Positions 1-8,400 of a stretch of 17,029 nt of DNA are shown here, piece by piece. Below the pieces are notes generated by a model, which was given only the letters and a program-made list of their open reading frames with translations, did no database searches and had not been told where the DNA came from. The stretch comes from Thalassiosira profunda. Its lineage: Eukaryota > Bacillariophyta > Thalassiosirophyceae > Thalassiosirales > Thalassiosiraceae. Each line of letters starts with the position of its first letter. Position 1 is the stretch's first letter. A program made the translations under genes and the position numbers. The DNA is taken from NCBI GenBank assembly GCA_036939355.1, contig JALLAP010000203.1, positions 2,399 to 19,427 on the forward strand, written 5' to 3'.

Positions 1-919
1 AAAGATTACATTGTGCAGAACACGACGTGGATGGACAGAAAGCAGGTGGGTGTTGTGCACAACCACCTGGTAGGCCCGCCAGGCACGGCCAAAACGCTTC
101 GTTACGATCGAAAGGCACAGATGCGGGTGCCCGTCAGCACCCACGAAGTCGTTCCGGACTACGTCGCCAAGAGGCGGGGCGTGGACATGAGCGACCAGGG
201 TATGGCGGACTACGATATCACGCTGAAAAGCGATCGATACTACCTGAGCATCCATTACTACGATCTCAACGCCGCATTCCTCGACATGAGAGTCAACACG
301 AAGCTGATTGTGGGCCAGGCGAAGGATCAGTGGCTTCGCGATCGGGCGACATCGTCCGACGTTCCCAACTTAAGCGAAAAGTTCGACGACGCCTGGCTGA
401 AGTACTCCAAGGACAAGACGTCGGCCAACCGCAAGTGGATGATGGACATGGGCAAAGACCTCATCGAGACCGGGATATTGCTGGATTGGGGAGATATCAA
501 CGATCCGTCCAAAAAGCCCAAGTGGGTGCGCCAGGCTCCCTTCCTCCCCTGCATCTGCCCCCTGCTTCTTTTGCAAACACGATCTCACGAGCCCGACCGG
601 TCCCCGCAAGCCCGCTCCCAAGCTCAAGTCATCCCACAAGCGGTCTCGCTCGACGCCTCCCACTACCGCAATGCACCGGAACAAGATGGTCGAGGTGGAG
701 GCCCCACACGTCTACGGCAGGCGAGTGCCGGTGTGCGAGCACACGAAGGATTGCGGTGTGTGCCTGACGCTGGGATTGAAGCGTAAAAAGAAAGAGGGCA
801 GTGGCGAGGGACCATTCATCAAGCAATCAAATGTTGGCTGCCCCCATCCCCAATGCCGGGCACACCCCATCTGCAAAGAACACTGGCCGTCGTACACACA
901 CAAAGGATGGAAGATGTGA
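1..919 (+). CDS. piggyBac-type transposase, 3' part of gene (5' end outside window)
   Basis: C-terminal part of a DDE transposase of the piggyBac/PGBD family (DDE_Tnp_1_7), which cuts and pastes DNA into TTAA sites in the nucleus. The frame is open from base 1, so the start lies outside. The stretch W-x-D-x-K then V-P-D-Y and GVDMSDQ (bases 181-201) matches the family's third catalytic block; the Asp codon at 184-186 should be the last D of the DDD triad. The first frame leaves homologous-looking sequence near base 521. A second frame (592-919) carries a Lys/Arg-rich linker (possible nuclear signal) and a Cys/His cluster C-x5-C-x2-C ... C-x3-C-x5-C-x3-H ending in KGWKM, like the C-terminal zinc-binding domain of piggyBac enzymes. 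A 70-nt intron, 522-591 (GTGGGT...CGAG), joins the frames exactly; an inactivating frameshift is the alternative. The stop is at 917-919. Family call is firm, splice model is inference. Confidence 0.8.
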
Positions 920-955
920 ATGCCAACAAACGTTGGAAAATGTCCATACAATAAC

Positions 956-961
956 AATAAA
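956..961 (+). terminator. poly(A) signal AATAAA of the transposase gene
   Basis: A canonical AATAAA hexamer lies 37 nt after the transposase stop codon, the usual place for a polyadenylation signal. No cDNA evidence is available. Confidence 0.5.
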
Positions 962-1270
962 TGCTCTCACCGTCATCTCCCTCTAGTTTTATCGAACGGG
1001 GCACCATTTTGGCCGCAGGACGTTCGCCGTACCAATATCTCTGGATACGCACAGAGTAGCGGAGATGCCACCTGATTCGGCCGTGCAATCGATTGATTTT
1101 GCAGTTGTTGCGTTGGAAAGGCATATGATTGCGATGTAGGGGCGTTGGGATGCGCTCTGTCCACGTGAGGATTCGATATGTTGGGTGGGGGGAGGGCGAT
1201 GCCAATTAGAGATGCGACGCAATTTTCCCCCGGAATTCCTCTATTTGAGACACGGACTCACCTCGTTTCT

Positions 1271-1289
1271 GAGGGCGCCAAGCGCCCTC
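1271..1289. repeat. perfect 8-bp inverted repeat, 3-nt loop
   Basis: GAGGGCGC (1271-1278), loop CAA, GCGCCCTC (1282-1289). A strong potential hairpin in the transposon interior; function unknown. Confidence 0.7.
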
Positions 1290-1401
1290 CGAGGCGAAAT
1301 GCGCGCCATGCCCCTCGTCTCCATCATCGATTCGAACGGTGCGAGCTGCGATTTCGGGAGAAGGGGATGCCCGAGCGGAATATTCCCCGCACTCGTGGCC
1401 G

Positions 1402-1427
1402 GCCTCGCGGATTGGGACCCGCGAGGC
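1402..1427. repeat. perfect 9-bp inverted repeat, 8-nt loop
   Basis: GCCTCGCGG (1402-1410) pairs with CCGCGAGGC (1419-1427). It is the second GC-rich hairpin in the same block, about 110 bp after the first. No role assigned. Confidence 0.7.
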
Positions 1428-2245
1428 TGATTTGTGAGTAATAATCAACCCGCGCGCTCCCCGAATTGCGCTTCGACACGTCGGACGCGTAGAAGGGCCT
1501 CTCGCGGTGGTGCTCACGCGATGCGCCGGCCTGCATCATCATCGTGGCGAAGAAATGGGATCCGGCCCAGAGCGTCTCCATCGGCGTTCGAGGCGAGTTT
1601 TCCTCTACTTTTTTGCAGAGCCGCCCCCATCTTGTGATAGCTAAATGCAAGCCGGGCCGCGCTCGCCCGCCGAGCCCTTCGATACATACGTCAACCATCG
1701 TGTATTAGATGAGATGGGGGTGGCAGGTGATAAATATGAAGGCTGGTTTCTGTAAAAAAATAAACCGTGGTATTTGACGTCGAGTTGAATATTTCCACTT
1801 GGGGCGAGTATTTATCTTCGCGGAGTGAGTAAATAAGGCCCACAACTCGCCCTGGGCCCAGCAAACTTTTATACAAATCTACGTAGGAATTCAATATAAA
1901 GTATCTTGACACGATCCCTAATTACTAACTGAGTTTGTAAACAAATATGGCACGAGGAGTGAGTACACAACATTGTTTATTTCTGCACTAGTGACGTTAC
2001 AATTATATTCACCTTCGTTCAACAGCGTCGCGCCGACGGGAGGGCGATTTCGATGCGGGCGAGGGCGATCAAAATTTACAGCGGCGCGCGGGCGGCGGCG
2101 GTCGAATCGGCGCCGCGCGGTGACGGAGGGGGAGCCGGGCTCCACGTCGATATGCCGGCCGCGCCTGTATTCGCCGTGCCGCCGGAGGAATGGGGCGGAG
2201 GAGGAGGGCCATGTTGGTGGTTGTGGGGTGGTTTTGTGCGATGTG

Positions 2246-2280
2246 AAAATCTGCCCAAAAAAAATCTGGCAAAATCTGGC
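2246..2280. repeat. subterminal repeats of the transposon end
   Basis: Two exact tandem 10-mers AAAATCTGGC (2261-2270 and 2271-2280) preceded by a variant AAAATCTGCC starting at about 2247. They lie 15-50 bp inside the predicted TTAA terminus, where piggyBac elements carry transposase-binding repeats. Role is inferred from position. Confidence 0.6.
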
Positions 2281-2299
2281 CTCGTAAATAACGGGTTAA

Positions 2300-2561
2300 G
2301 TACCTATGAGTACGATAAGTATGACTGGCTGCTTAAGTATTAACTGTGGTACGTACGACGCATAGAGGGAAGCTTGACAACCAACAGCAGCAGAGTTCTC
2401 GAAGCTCTCAACCAGAAGACGAAAGAAGAGCAACGACAGCGCAGTGTGATCGAATGAACCTACCACAAAAAGCTGCATTCAATCATCAACGGAAACTCAG
2501 CGAGGTACAATCAATGCATTGCAATAAAAGATCGACGTGACGTAAAACACATATCACAGCC
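2300..2561 (+). promoter_or_regulatory. promoter/5' leader of the plastid-targeted gene
   Basis: The space between the transposon end and the next ATG. It holds two further TTAA sites (2333-2336, 2340-2343), a TTGCAA hexamer at 2519-2524, an overlapping A/T-rich ATAAAAG stretch, and TGACGTAA from 2538, 18 nt before the ATG. TGACGT is the core of bZIP/CRE sites; CO2/cAMP-responsive diatom promoters use such cores, but here it may simply lie in the leader. No transcription start is known. Confidence 0.35.
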
Positions 2562-3233
2562 ATGAACAATCGACGGAGCAGTAGAAGGGCGGTGTTCCTC
2601 GTCCTCGTCATTGCTTGCATCCTTCTTGGCGCGGCGTCCTTCGTCGTTCAGCCACAAAGAACCGTACGACGGCGCGTCCGGCTGCCATCCACCTTGCAAT
2701 CATATGAGCCCGAACCGGAGCAGAAGCCGTCATCGTTTCTCGGCGACGTAGCGAACAAGGTCACCTCTTGGTTGCCGTTCAAGCAGCAGCCAAAAGACGA
2801 ACTAACTCGCAAGGGAGAGAAAGAACGGCGCATGCAGCAAAAAGAGATGTCGCGCGGCATGAAAGAAGCGCTGCGGCCCTTCCCGTGGCCGGTCCGGGCC
2901 GTCGGAAACAGCCTCACCAATACCGTCACGCGAACGTTCGGAAAAGAAGCGCGGAAGGCCGAGGTGTTGCTCGCCGATGCGAGGCGTTTGATCGAGGCGG
3001 ATTCAGACGCACGCGACGCTTTGGGCGAGCCCATCATTACTGGACGACTCTTTTCGCAGAGCACCTCCGGAATGTATATAAACTTCATCGGCGGCAAGAG
3101 AATCCAGATATCGTTTGAAGTCATCGGATCGAGGAACAGAGGCGTAGCTTCCTTGGTTGCTTATGGATATGCCAACGGGCACATCACGTCGCTTCAGGTT
3201 TGTGTCCAGGGAATCACCTATGATATTGTGTGA
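2562..3233 (+). CDS. plastid-targeted protein with Coa1/Tim21-like C-terminal domain
   Basis: 223 aa, single exon. Residues 1-26 are basic and then hydrophobic (VFLVLVIACILLGAAS), a signal peptide ending AAS/F27, followed by an Arg/Ser/Thr-rich, acid-poor transit-like stretch. Cleavage before Phe is the signature for import into red-algal secondary plastids. The middle (about 60-110) is charged and probably helical. The last 85 residues (helix A-R-R-L-I-E-A-D, then GEPI-x-TG, SQSTSGMYIN, and Gly-rich strands) resemble the Coa1/Tim21-type alpha-beta fold seen in stromal or organelle-membrane proteins; this is pattern memory, not a search. No enzymatic motif is visible. It converges on the next gene, with 147 bp between stops. 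A GTGAGT donor-like string overlaps the stop (see findings), so a spliced longer form cannot be excluded. Existence is confident, function is unknown. Confidence 0.65.
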   Translation: MNNRRSSRRAVFLVLVIACILLGAASFVVQPQRTVRRRVRLPSTLQSYEPEPEQKPSSFLGDVANKVTSWLPFKQQPKDELTRKGEKERRMQQKEMSRGMKEALRPFPWPVRAVGNSLTNTVTRTFGKEARKAEVLLADARRLIEADSDARDALGEPIITGRLFSQSTSGMYINFIGGKRIQISFEVIGSRNRGVASLVAYGYANGHITSLQVCVQGITYDIV

Positions 3234-3276
3234 GTCTGATGCTAGAGTTAGGAAAGAGAGTTGAGAATAGTTAGAT

Positions 3277-3320
3277 ATGCTTCAAGAGAATTGAGATGTA
3301 TGATAGATGCTTCAAGAGAA
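3277..3320. repeat. 14-bp direct repeat in the 3' UTR, 30-bp period
   Basis: ATGCTTCAAGAGAA occurs at 3277-3290 and again at 3307-3320, downstream of the stop of the plastid-targeted gene. It suggests a recent small duplication or a paired RNA-binding site. Confidence 0.7.
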
Positions 3321-3380
3321 ACGCCCAAAGATATCCGTCCTCGTTCACAATCGCCAACGAAATACACCACCCTCTATTTC

Positions 3381-5048
3381 TCACTTTGGTCCTCGAATCT
3401 GGGTGCGTGGCCGCTTTGGAGGGGATTGAGTTGTTGTCGTTGGGTTGGCCGTCGATTCGGAAGCATTTTGACGTTTTGCCAAAGGTTCGGCCGGTGCTTC
3501 TTCAATACCGTTGCTGCAGATTGCAATACTATCAGAAAGGGCTTCCGGCTGATTCCGGAGTAGACAGTAGGAACTCGATAAGCTGGCTCGGTGCGAATTG
3601 TACGCCTGTTGTCGCGCCTTCGACAAGCGATCAATTCTAGTACTACCACATTCCCATCGGCCTTTTGTCCATTTCACCGGAAGAGCAAATGGAGGGAGAC
3701 CAGACTTCTTGTCCATAATTCTCGCAGCTTCTGGGTAGGCATCGAATATTGCGCTCACAAGTTGCATTCGGAACCTATCAGTGATGAAGGTTGACCACTC
3801 AATGTCCGCAGCAATGTGTAGCGGCAAGTTTCCTGCGTCGTCTAACTGCTGCGCACATTGAGGCGCCAACACCAGGATCAATTCAATGACGAATGTCAAA
3901 GAATCAGGGTCATAGCTATTGCTGCACATGATGTAATCGCCAGCAAGGATGCCATGAATAGGAAACACCCCATTGGCGTCTCTCTCTAGCAGGAAGCTTC
4001 CATCTTCTGAAAAAAGGGCATCCAATGCACTGATTGCAAAGCTCTCGTGAAAGCAGGGCGAGCATACAAGCATTGCATGACCGTATGCAGTTCCTTCTAT
4101 GTCTCTGCGACGCCCATCATAGTCTGTACTCCTTCGCGGTTCAGAATGGTGGTAGCATGTCGCCTTGACTAGGAAATTGAAGTCTTCGTTACGAAGAACC
4201 TCTGCATCGGACAACCCCTCCTTTATCAGGCTTTTCCGCAAGAGAGCAACCGGTCTCTGCGCACTCTTGATGGTCAAAGGAGATGTGCAGGTATTTGCGT
4301 CGATAGCCAAGGCAAGGTGACGCAGGATGCTTGAAAAGTCATCCGCTGAATGGCGAGATTTGTTTGCAGCGAGCACATGAAAGACAGAGTCACGGCTCGG
4401 GTGATATCCATCGAGGATATGAGGACGAGAGTCGGCATGCGCTTTGACAAGGCATTTTACCAGCTCGAGCGATCCGCCGTGCAGCATGACCATGTGCAGT
4501 GGGAAATCGCCATCCCCGTTTATTGCAAGATGATTGAAGTCTTCTCCCGCGCTGTACGACACCCACCTCAAGTCCCCATCGTCCTTTGTGCACGCGGGCG
4601 GGGTGACCTCGATGAGTGTCTCAACAACCTCGGCAGGGGGCTTCAACTTGCACACTTCGTGGAACAGAGTGCTCTTTTCGTCTCCTATGCGACGAAACAG
4701 GACGTTGCGCCTGTACGCGACGTCCGCCTCCCCCAGGTTACGGAGCTTGCCGAGGAAGAGCACCCAAAATTCCTCGGGGTCGGAACTCGCGAAATCCTCA
4801 ATGAGCGTTGATATGTCGTCCCATACTTCTGCGGCCATATTCTCCGCCCGGTGCTGCAGCCAGCCCATGGCGTTAGTGATCTGGTCCACGTGCCCGTCCT
4901 TGTGGAGGAGGGTGCTCCCCGCGAGGGCGTCGTTTTCGTCGTCGACTGCCGTCCCCACCCGATTTTTGAGATCTTTGAGAAGACCCTCGGCGTGTTCGAT
5001 GACCTCCATGAGGGTCCATTGGCCGTCGTCTGATTCGTCGTCCGACAT
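3381..5048 (-). CDS. ankyrin-repeat-like protein with C-terminal nuclear signal
   Basis: 555 aa, uninterrupted. The start is the ATG at 5048 (MSDDESDD); the frame extends upstream only through a TTG codon. The N-terminus is acidic (residues 1-100, helical). Degenerate ankyrin units follow: a first pair near 127-150 (STLFHEVC...VVETLIEVTPP), GDFPLH near 180, DANGVFPIH near 357 and DDAGNLPLH near 403, each followed by a helix and a PEA/PQC-type turn. Large families of such proteins exist in diatoms, generally of unknown role in protein binding. The tail is Ser/Thr/Pro-rich with PPKRPR near 543, a likely nuclear localisation signal. No kinase, F-box or other catalytic domain is attached. It is transcribed divergently from the SulP gene, 280 bp apart, and a TTGCAA hexamer lies 21 nt before its ATG. 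Confidence 0.75.
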   Translation of the reverse strand: MSDDESDDGQWTLMEVIEHAEGLLKDLKNRVGTAVDDENDALAGSTLLHKDGHVDQITNAMGWLQHRAENMAAEVWDDISTLIEDFASSDPEEFWVLFLGKLRNLGEADVAYRRNVLFRRIGDEKSTLFHEVCKLKPPAEVVETLIEVTPPACTKDDGDLRWVSYSAGEDFNHLAINGDGDFPLHMVMLHGGSLELVKCLVKAHADSRPHILDGYHPSRDSVFHVLAANKSRHSADDFSSILRHLALAIDANTCTSPLTIKSAQRPVALLRKSLIKEGLSDAEVLRNEDFNFLVKATCYHHSEPRRSTDYDGRRRDIEGTAYGHAMLVCSPCFHESFAISALDALFSEDGSFLLERDANGVFPIHGILAGDYIMCSNSYDPDSLTFVIELILVLAPQCAQQLDDAGNLPLHIAADIEWSTFITDRFRMQLVSAIFDAYPEAARIMDKKSGLPPFALPVKWTKGRWECGSTRIDRLSKARQQAYNSHRASLSSSYCLLRNQPEALSDSIAICSNGIEEAPAEPLAKRQNASESTANPTTTTQSPPKRPRTQIRGPK

Positions 5049-5328
5049 CGTGAGCCGTCGACCCAATAATTGCAAGAACTAACAGTAGTCTTGAGAAGAG
5101 AGAGTGCACCGCTGTCTGGCGGTGCACCTGAGCAATGGGGTACTACCTAACAGTCTACAGGCAACATATGAGGTGTCCATGGGTGTTTGGTAGTCTTGAT
5201 ATCATTGCAAAATACTTCCTGGGTTGGACATACTGCAAAGGGGTAGACACTTCCGTCCCCTTGCTCGCCACACCACCCAGCAGCCACAGCACAGCCCAGC
5301 CCCCGCGCCGACGAGAGACCCCGGGATA
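5049..5328. promoter_or_regulatory. divergent promoter between the ankyrin-like and SulP genes
   Basis: 280 bp serving both directions. It contains a perfect 9-bp inverted repeat, GTGCACCGC (5104-5112) and GCGGTGCAC (5119-5127), separated by TGTCTG; this could bind a dimeric factor or form a hairpin in the minus-strand leader. TTGCAA hexamers sit at 5070-5075, close to the minus-strand ATG, and 5205-5210, 118 nt before the plus-strand ATG. The last 60 bp before the SulP ATG are CA/CCAGC-rich. No clear TATA box. Confidence 0.45.
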
Positions 5329-8300
5329 ATGGACGAGCAGCGCTCCCTCCTCAATGGCAACGGGGCCGCCGGCCGCGGCTACGGCGGGGCCCCGTCGTCG
5401 CCCCCGGACGATGACTCCCTGCCCTTCCTTACCCCGCCGCAGTCCGCGGCGGGGGCGTCCTCCCCCGTGCCCACCATCGACACGAGCATTGCACGCCAGC
5501 GCCGCAGCTCGATTGCAGCAATCGCAGCCGCCCGGGAGATTCACCGGGATCAGAGCGCCCGAAAAATTCACAGAGAGACGAGCAAGCGACGGATACCCAT
5601 GCCGTTGATCAACGTGCCGTCGATGGACAGTGATGAAGCAGACGAGGAGGTGCAGAAGAGAATGGACAGTGCACGCAGAAAGAAGGACAAGAGACACATG
5701 AGCGTGTCCAAGTCTTCCTCCGCGAGGCTCAAAGAAAACAATCTGCTAAGATTGATGCATCAAATCGCATCGCAGCTGCCGGCCATTGCAATTGCCTCCG
5801 TGCTCAACTTTATGATTGGGATTCCCTTCGGTGCATCCTACTTCCCAACCGAGTTGGAATTGGACGGAAAGGAAGTCCTAGGCCTGAGAATGTATCTCTT
5901 TGCAACCATGGTGGCTCAGCTGGTGTTTACTTTCAAGAGCAAGTTCGTCAACGGCATCGGATTGCAAATGGTAGAGAACGTGCCGTTCTGCCTGGAACTG
6001 GCGAGGGTGGTGATTGAGGTGCAGGGCAATGGAACCGGGGCCATTTCCACGCTCTTCTTCATCTTTGGCCTATCTTCTGTAATCGTGGGGCTGGTTTTCT
6101 ATCTGCTGGGAAGGCTGGAGCTGGGCAAAATCGTGTACTACTTTCCCAGCCACGTCCTGGTTGGATGCATCGGCGGTATCGGGGCCTTCATCGCAAAGAC
6201 GAGCTTGGAGGTGACGACAAATACAACCTTCTCTTTTACTGCGGAAGGGTTCAACGAAACAATCGTGCAGCACTTTCATCTGCTGGCGCCTGTCATCGGC
6301 TTTGAAGTGGTGTTGAGGTTGCTGATGCGTCTGACGGAGAAGAACGGAGAACCTCGCTATCCATTGCTGGGGCCCATCTATTACTGTTTCATCACACCGG
6401 TATTCTATGCCATGATGTGGGTGTTTGGCATCAGCATGGACCGCGCGATGGAAGCTGGATATTTCTTCCCGCCCCTCAGCTCGTCGGGATCAATGTTCAG
6501 CGCCGTTCTATTCGATATCTTTACAGAGATTCATCCTAGCATGATTTCGTGGAAGGCGGTGGGCAAAGCGATACCCACGATGGTCAGTTTGACAGCCTTC
6601 TCACTGATCCACGTGCCAATCAACATCCCGGCCTTCGGCGTATCGACGAATGTGGAGCCTGATATGAACGCGGAGTTGATTGCACACGGATACTCCAACG
6701 CTATTTCGGGACTGTTCGGAGGATTGCAGAACTATATGGCCTATTCGAACAGCGTCATCTATTCCAAGTCTGGTGGCAAAGGACAATGGTCGAGCATCGC
6801 GATCGCTGCCGTGACCGTCGCCATCTTCGGTTGCGGCCCTACCATTGCGGCCTACGTCCCCCGATGCATGGCGGGCACCTTGCTTCTTCACGTGTGAGTC
6901 TGGCGCTTGGTCGGGAATGCGGTCGATGTGTTTTGCAGCGGTTCACCCGAGCTCACATCCACATCTTGTGTCATTTGCAATTGGCGGTGCAGGGGTGTTG
7001 ATTTGTTCCTAGAAGGAGTCGCAGAATCATACGAGGATTACGATCGGCTCGAATACTCGGGCATCTGGCTGATCACAATTGTGATGGTGAGCCAATGAGT
7101 TGCCGTTTGCAACTGCACATAACACGTGCACTCAAGATACACAACCACCAGCTACTATTTGGCATGGATGCCGCCCTCATCGCAGGCGTGATTGCAGCGC
7201 TATCAACATTCGTGGCACAATCGGTCGTTTATCAGGATCCGATCCGCGGCTCCATGACTGGTGCCAGACTCCGGAGCTCGGCGTGGAATCGTTCTGAGGA
7301 GGCACAGCGGATTCTGCTGGATAGCGAGACAGGGCGGCAGAGAATCTTCATCATTCAGTTGCAGGGCCACATCTTCTTTGGCAACGTGACAAAGATGGCC
7401 GATGATATCAAGCGGTTTCTGTACGAAAAGCATGCGGCTGTCAACGAGCCATTGGTGGTCATTCTTGACTTTACGCATGTGCTCGGCGTGGACTCGTCGG
7501 CCGCACAGTCGATTGCAAAGTTGAAACCGTTCTTGGTGAAGACATTCGACATTGAGATAATGATCTTCGTGACGGGTCATGAGGATGGGTTCAGATGCAC
7601 GTACAATCTATCGAACAAAGTCCTCGACACCAGCCAACACGACCATCGATCATCTATTAAGATTGTCGAGCACCGACACTCAGTGCAAGACCATCGAATG
7701 TCAGTTACAGCCAGAGCGCTGGAGTTGGCGCATAAGGACGAATCGGCAGCCAATCTCATTGCTCAGGTGCCAAATTCTCGAGTTTGTCCTACATTGGACG
7801 CAGCGCTAATCTTCGCGGAAGATGTATTGATTGCTCTGGAAGATCCATCCATTCTTCAAACCGATTCCAGCGCGAGCTTTCCCTACATTCGCTCGACATC
7901 AGAAAACTTGGACGCGGTGAAGTCGGTGTTGGAAACATTGCTTCCTGATGCCACTGCGAGCGACATCGATACTCTCTACGCCCTTCTGGTGCCCGAGAGG
8001 TACCAATCTGGAGACACAGTCTGGCAACAGGGAGACGCTAGTGAAAGTCTCAAGTTCGTAATTGAAGGCGACTTGCTTTCGTTGCTGGAAGACGAGCACG
8101 GCGCAACAGAGAGTGTGTGTTCGGGCTCAACCATCGGTGAGCTAGGATTGGTCAGCGGCATTCCGAGACTGACAACGGTGAAAGTTCTCAATGAGGCACT
8201 TCTATACAGTCTCAGCAAAGAGAAGTGGGATGTATTGACGCAACGAAACCCTGGCGTTGCCAGGCACGTTGACCTACTTTTGGTCCGTTATCTGGCCCAT

Positions 8301-8360
8301 CGCGTTCAACACGTATCGTCGCACAGCCTGCTGGACGCTACGCGCTCTCTACCGGTGTAG
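5329..8360 (+). CDS. SulP/SLC26-family transporter with STAS and cyclic-nucleotide-binding-like domains (VSB1/YGR125W-like)
   Basis: 955 aa from three exons: 5329-6893, 6993-7086, 7152-8360. Both introns (99 and 65 nt) have GT(G)AG-type donors and CAG acceptors, and phases match. The ATG at 5329 gives MDEQRSLL, whose E-x3-LL is an acidic dileucine motif typical of sorting to vacuole/lysosome-like membranes. Residues 1-130 are a cytosolic, basic/acidic tail; about 135-575 form many hydrophobic segments with SulP features (GxxFxxFP-type GIPFGASYFPTE, VENVPF, HVGVDLFLEG, SGIWLITIVM). A STAS domain spans about 615-700 (QGHIFFGNV, LDFTHVLGVDSSAA). A cNMP-binding fold spans about 830-930 with GDTVWQQGD and a phosphate-cassette-like GELGLVSGIPRLTTV. 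The combination matches the yeast Vsb1/YGR125w group, linked to vacuolar basic amino acid storage; the substrate here is unknown and could be an anion. It converges on the next gene, with 40 bp between stops. Confidence 0.85.
6894..6992 (+). other. SulP intron 1
   Basis: GTGAGT...GTGCAG, phase 2, 99 nt. Removing it joins LLLHV to GVDLFLEG, a conserved SulP segment. It contains TTGCAA at 6975-6980, 12 nt before the acceptor, and GCTCACATCCACATCTTGTG at 6951-6970, which resembles an element in the convergent neighbour's intron. Confidence 0.9.
7087..7151 (+). other. SulP intron 2
   Basis: GTGAGC...ACCAG, phase 0, 65 nt. It joins TIVM to LLFGMDAALIAG. It contains TTGCAA (7107-7112) followed directly by TGCACATAACACGTGCAC (7114-7131). 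Confidence 0.9.
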
Positions 8361-8400
8361 AGACCATAAGATTGAGTTGTCAAGTTCATCCACTGTTCAT

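Larger units (their letters stand above)
962..2240. other. non-coding interior of the transposon; no gene recognised
   Basis: About 1.3 kb without a convincing gene. It alternates GC-rich blocks (about 1190-1690 and 2030-2220) and an AT-rich block (about 1700-2020). Open frames on both strands here (longest 1324-1698 on the minus strand, 124 codons) overlap each other, are Arg/Pro/Ser-rich from base composition, and match no family I know. Two perfect hairpins lie within it (listed separately). A 10-bp repeat GGAGTGAGTA occurs near 1821 and 1956. Confidence 0.5.
1..2299 (+). mobile_element. piggyBac-like transposon, right part with its terminal end
   Basis: The transposase gene is followed by non-coding DNA that ends in a plausible piggyBac terminus: ...ACGGG followed by TTAA at 2296-2299. 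Read inward on the minus strand the end is TTAA-CCCGTTATTTACGAGG, then two tandem GCCAGATTTT units and a variant GGCAGATTTT. Family elements begin with CCC next to a duplicated TTAA and carry subterminal repeats, so this fits. The left end is outside the window, so the inverted repeat cannot be matched here. Beyond 2299 composition changes to ordinary intergenic DNA before the next gene. Confidence 0.6.

Noticed and set aside
52..63. 12-bp palindrome GTTGTGCACAAC in the transposase gene
   Set aside because: Lies inside coding sequence of the transposase; nothing beyond the shared GTGCAC core supports a regulatory role.
1206..1698. Overlapping minus-strand open frames (103 and 124 codons)
   Set aside because: Different frames overlap each other, composition is Arg/Ser/Pro-rich as expected from GC-rich non-coding DNA, and no domain or splice structure supports a gene.
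5049..5075. Upstream extension of the first ankyrin-like protein to 5075
   Set aside because: It would start at TTG; the ATG at 5048 gives a normal N-terminus and leaves TTGCAA in the upstream region.
4534..5082. 182-codon plus-strand open frame
   Set aside because: Antisense to the ankyrin-like gene, Ser-rich and without recognisable domains.
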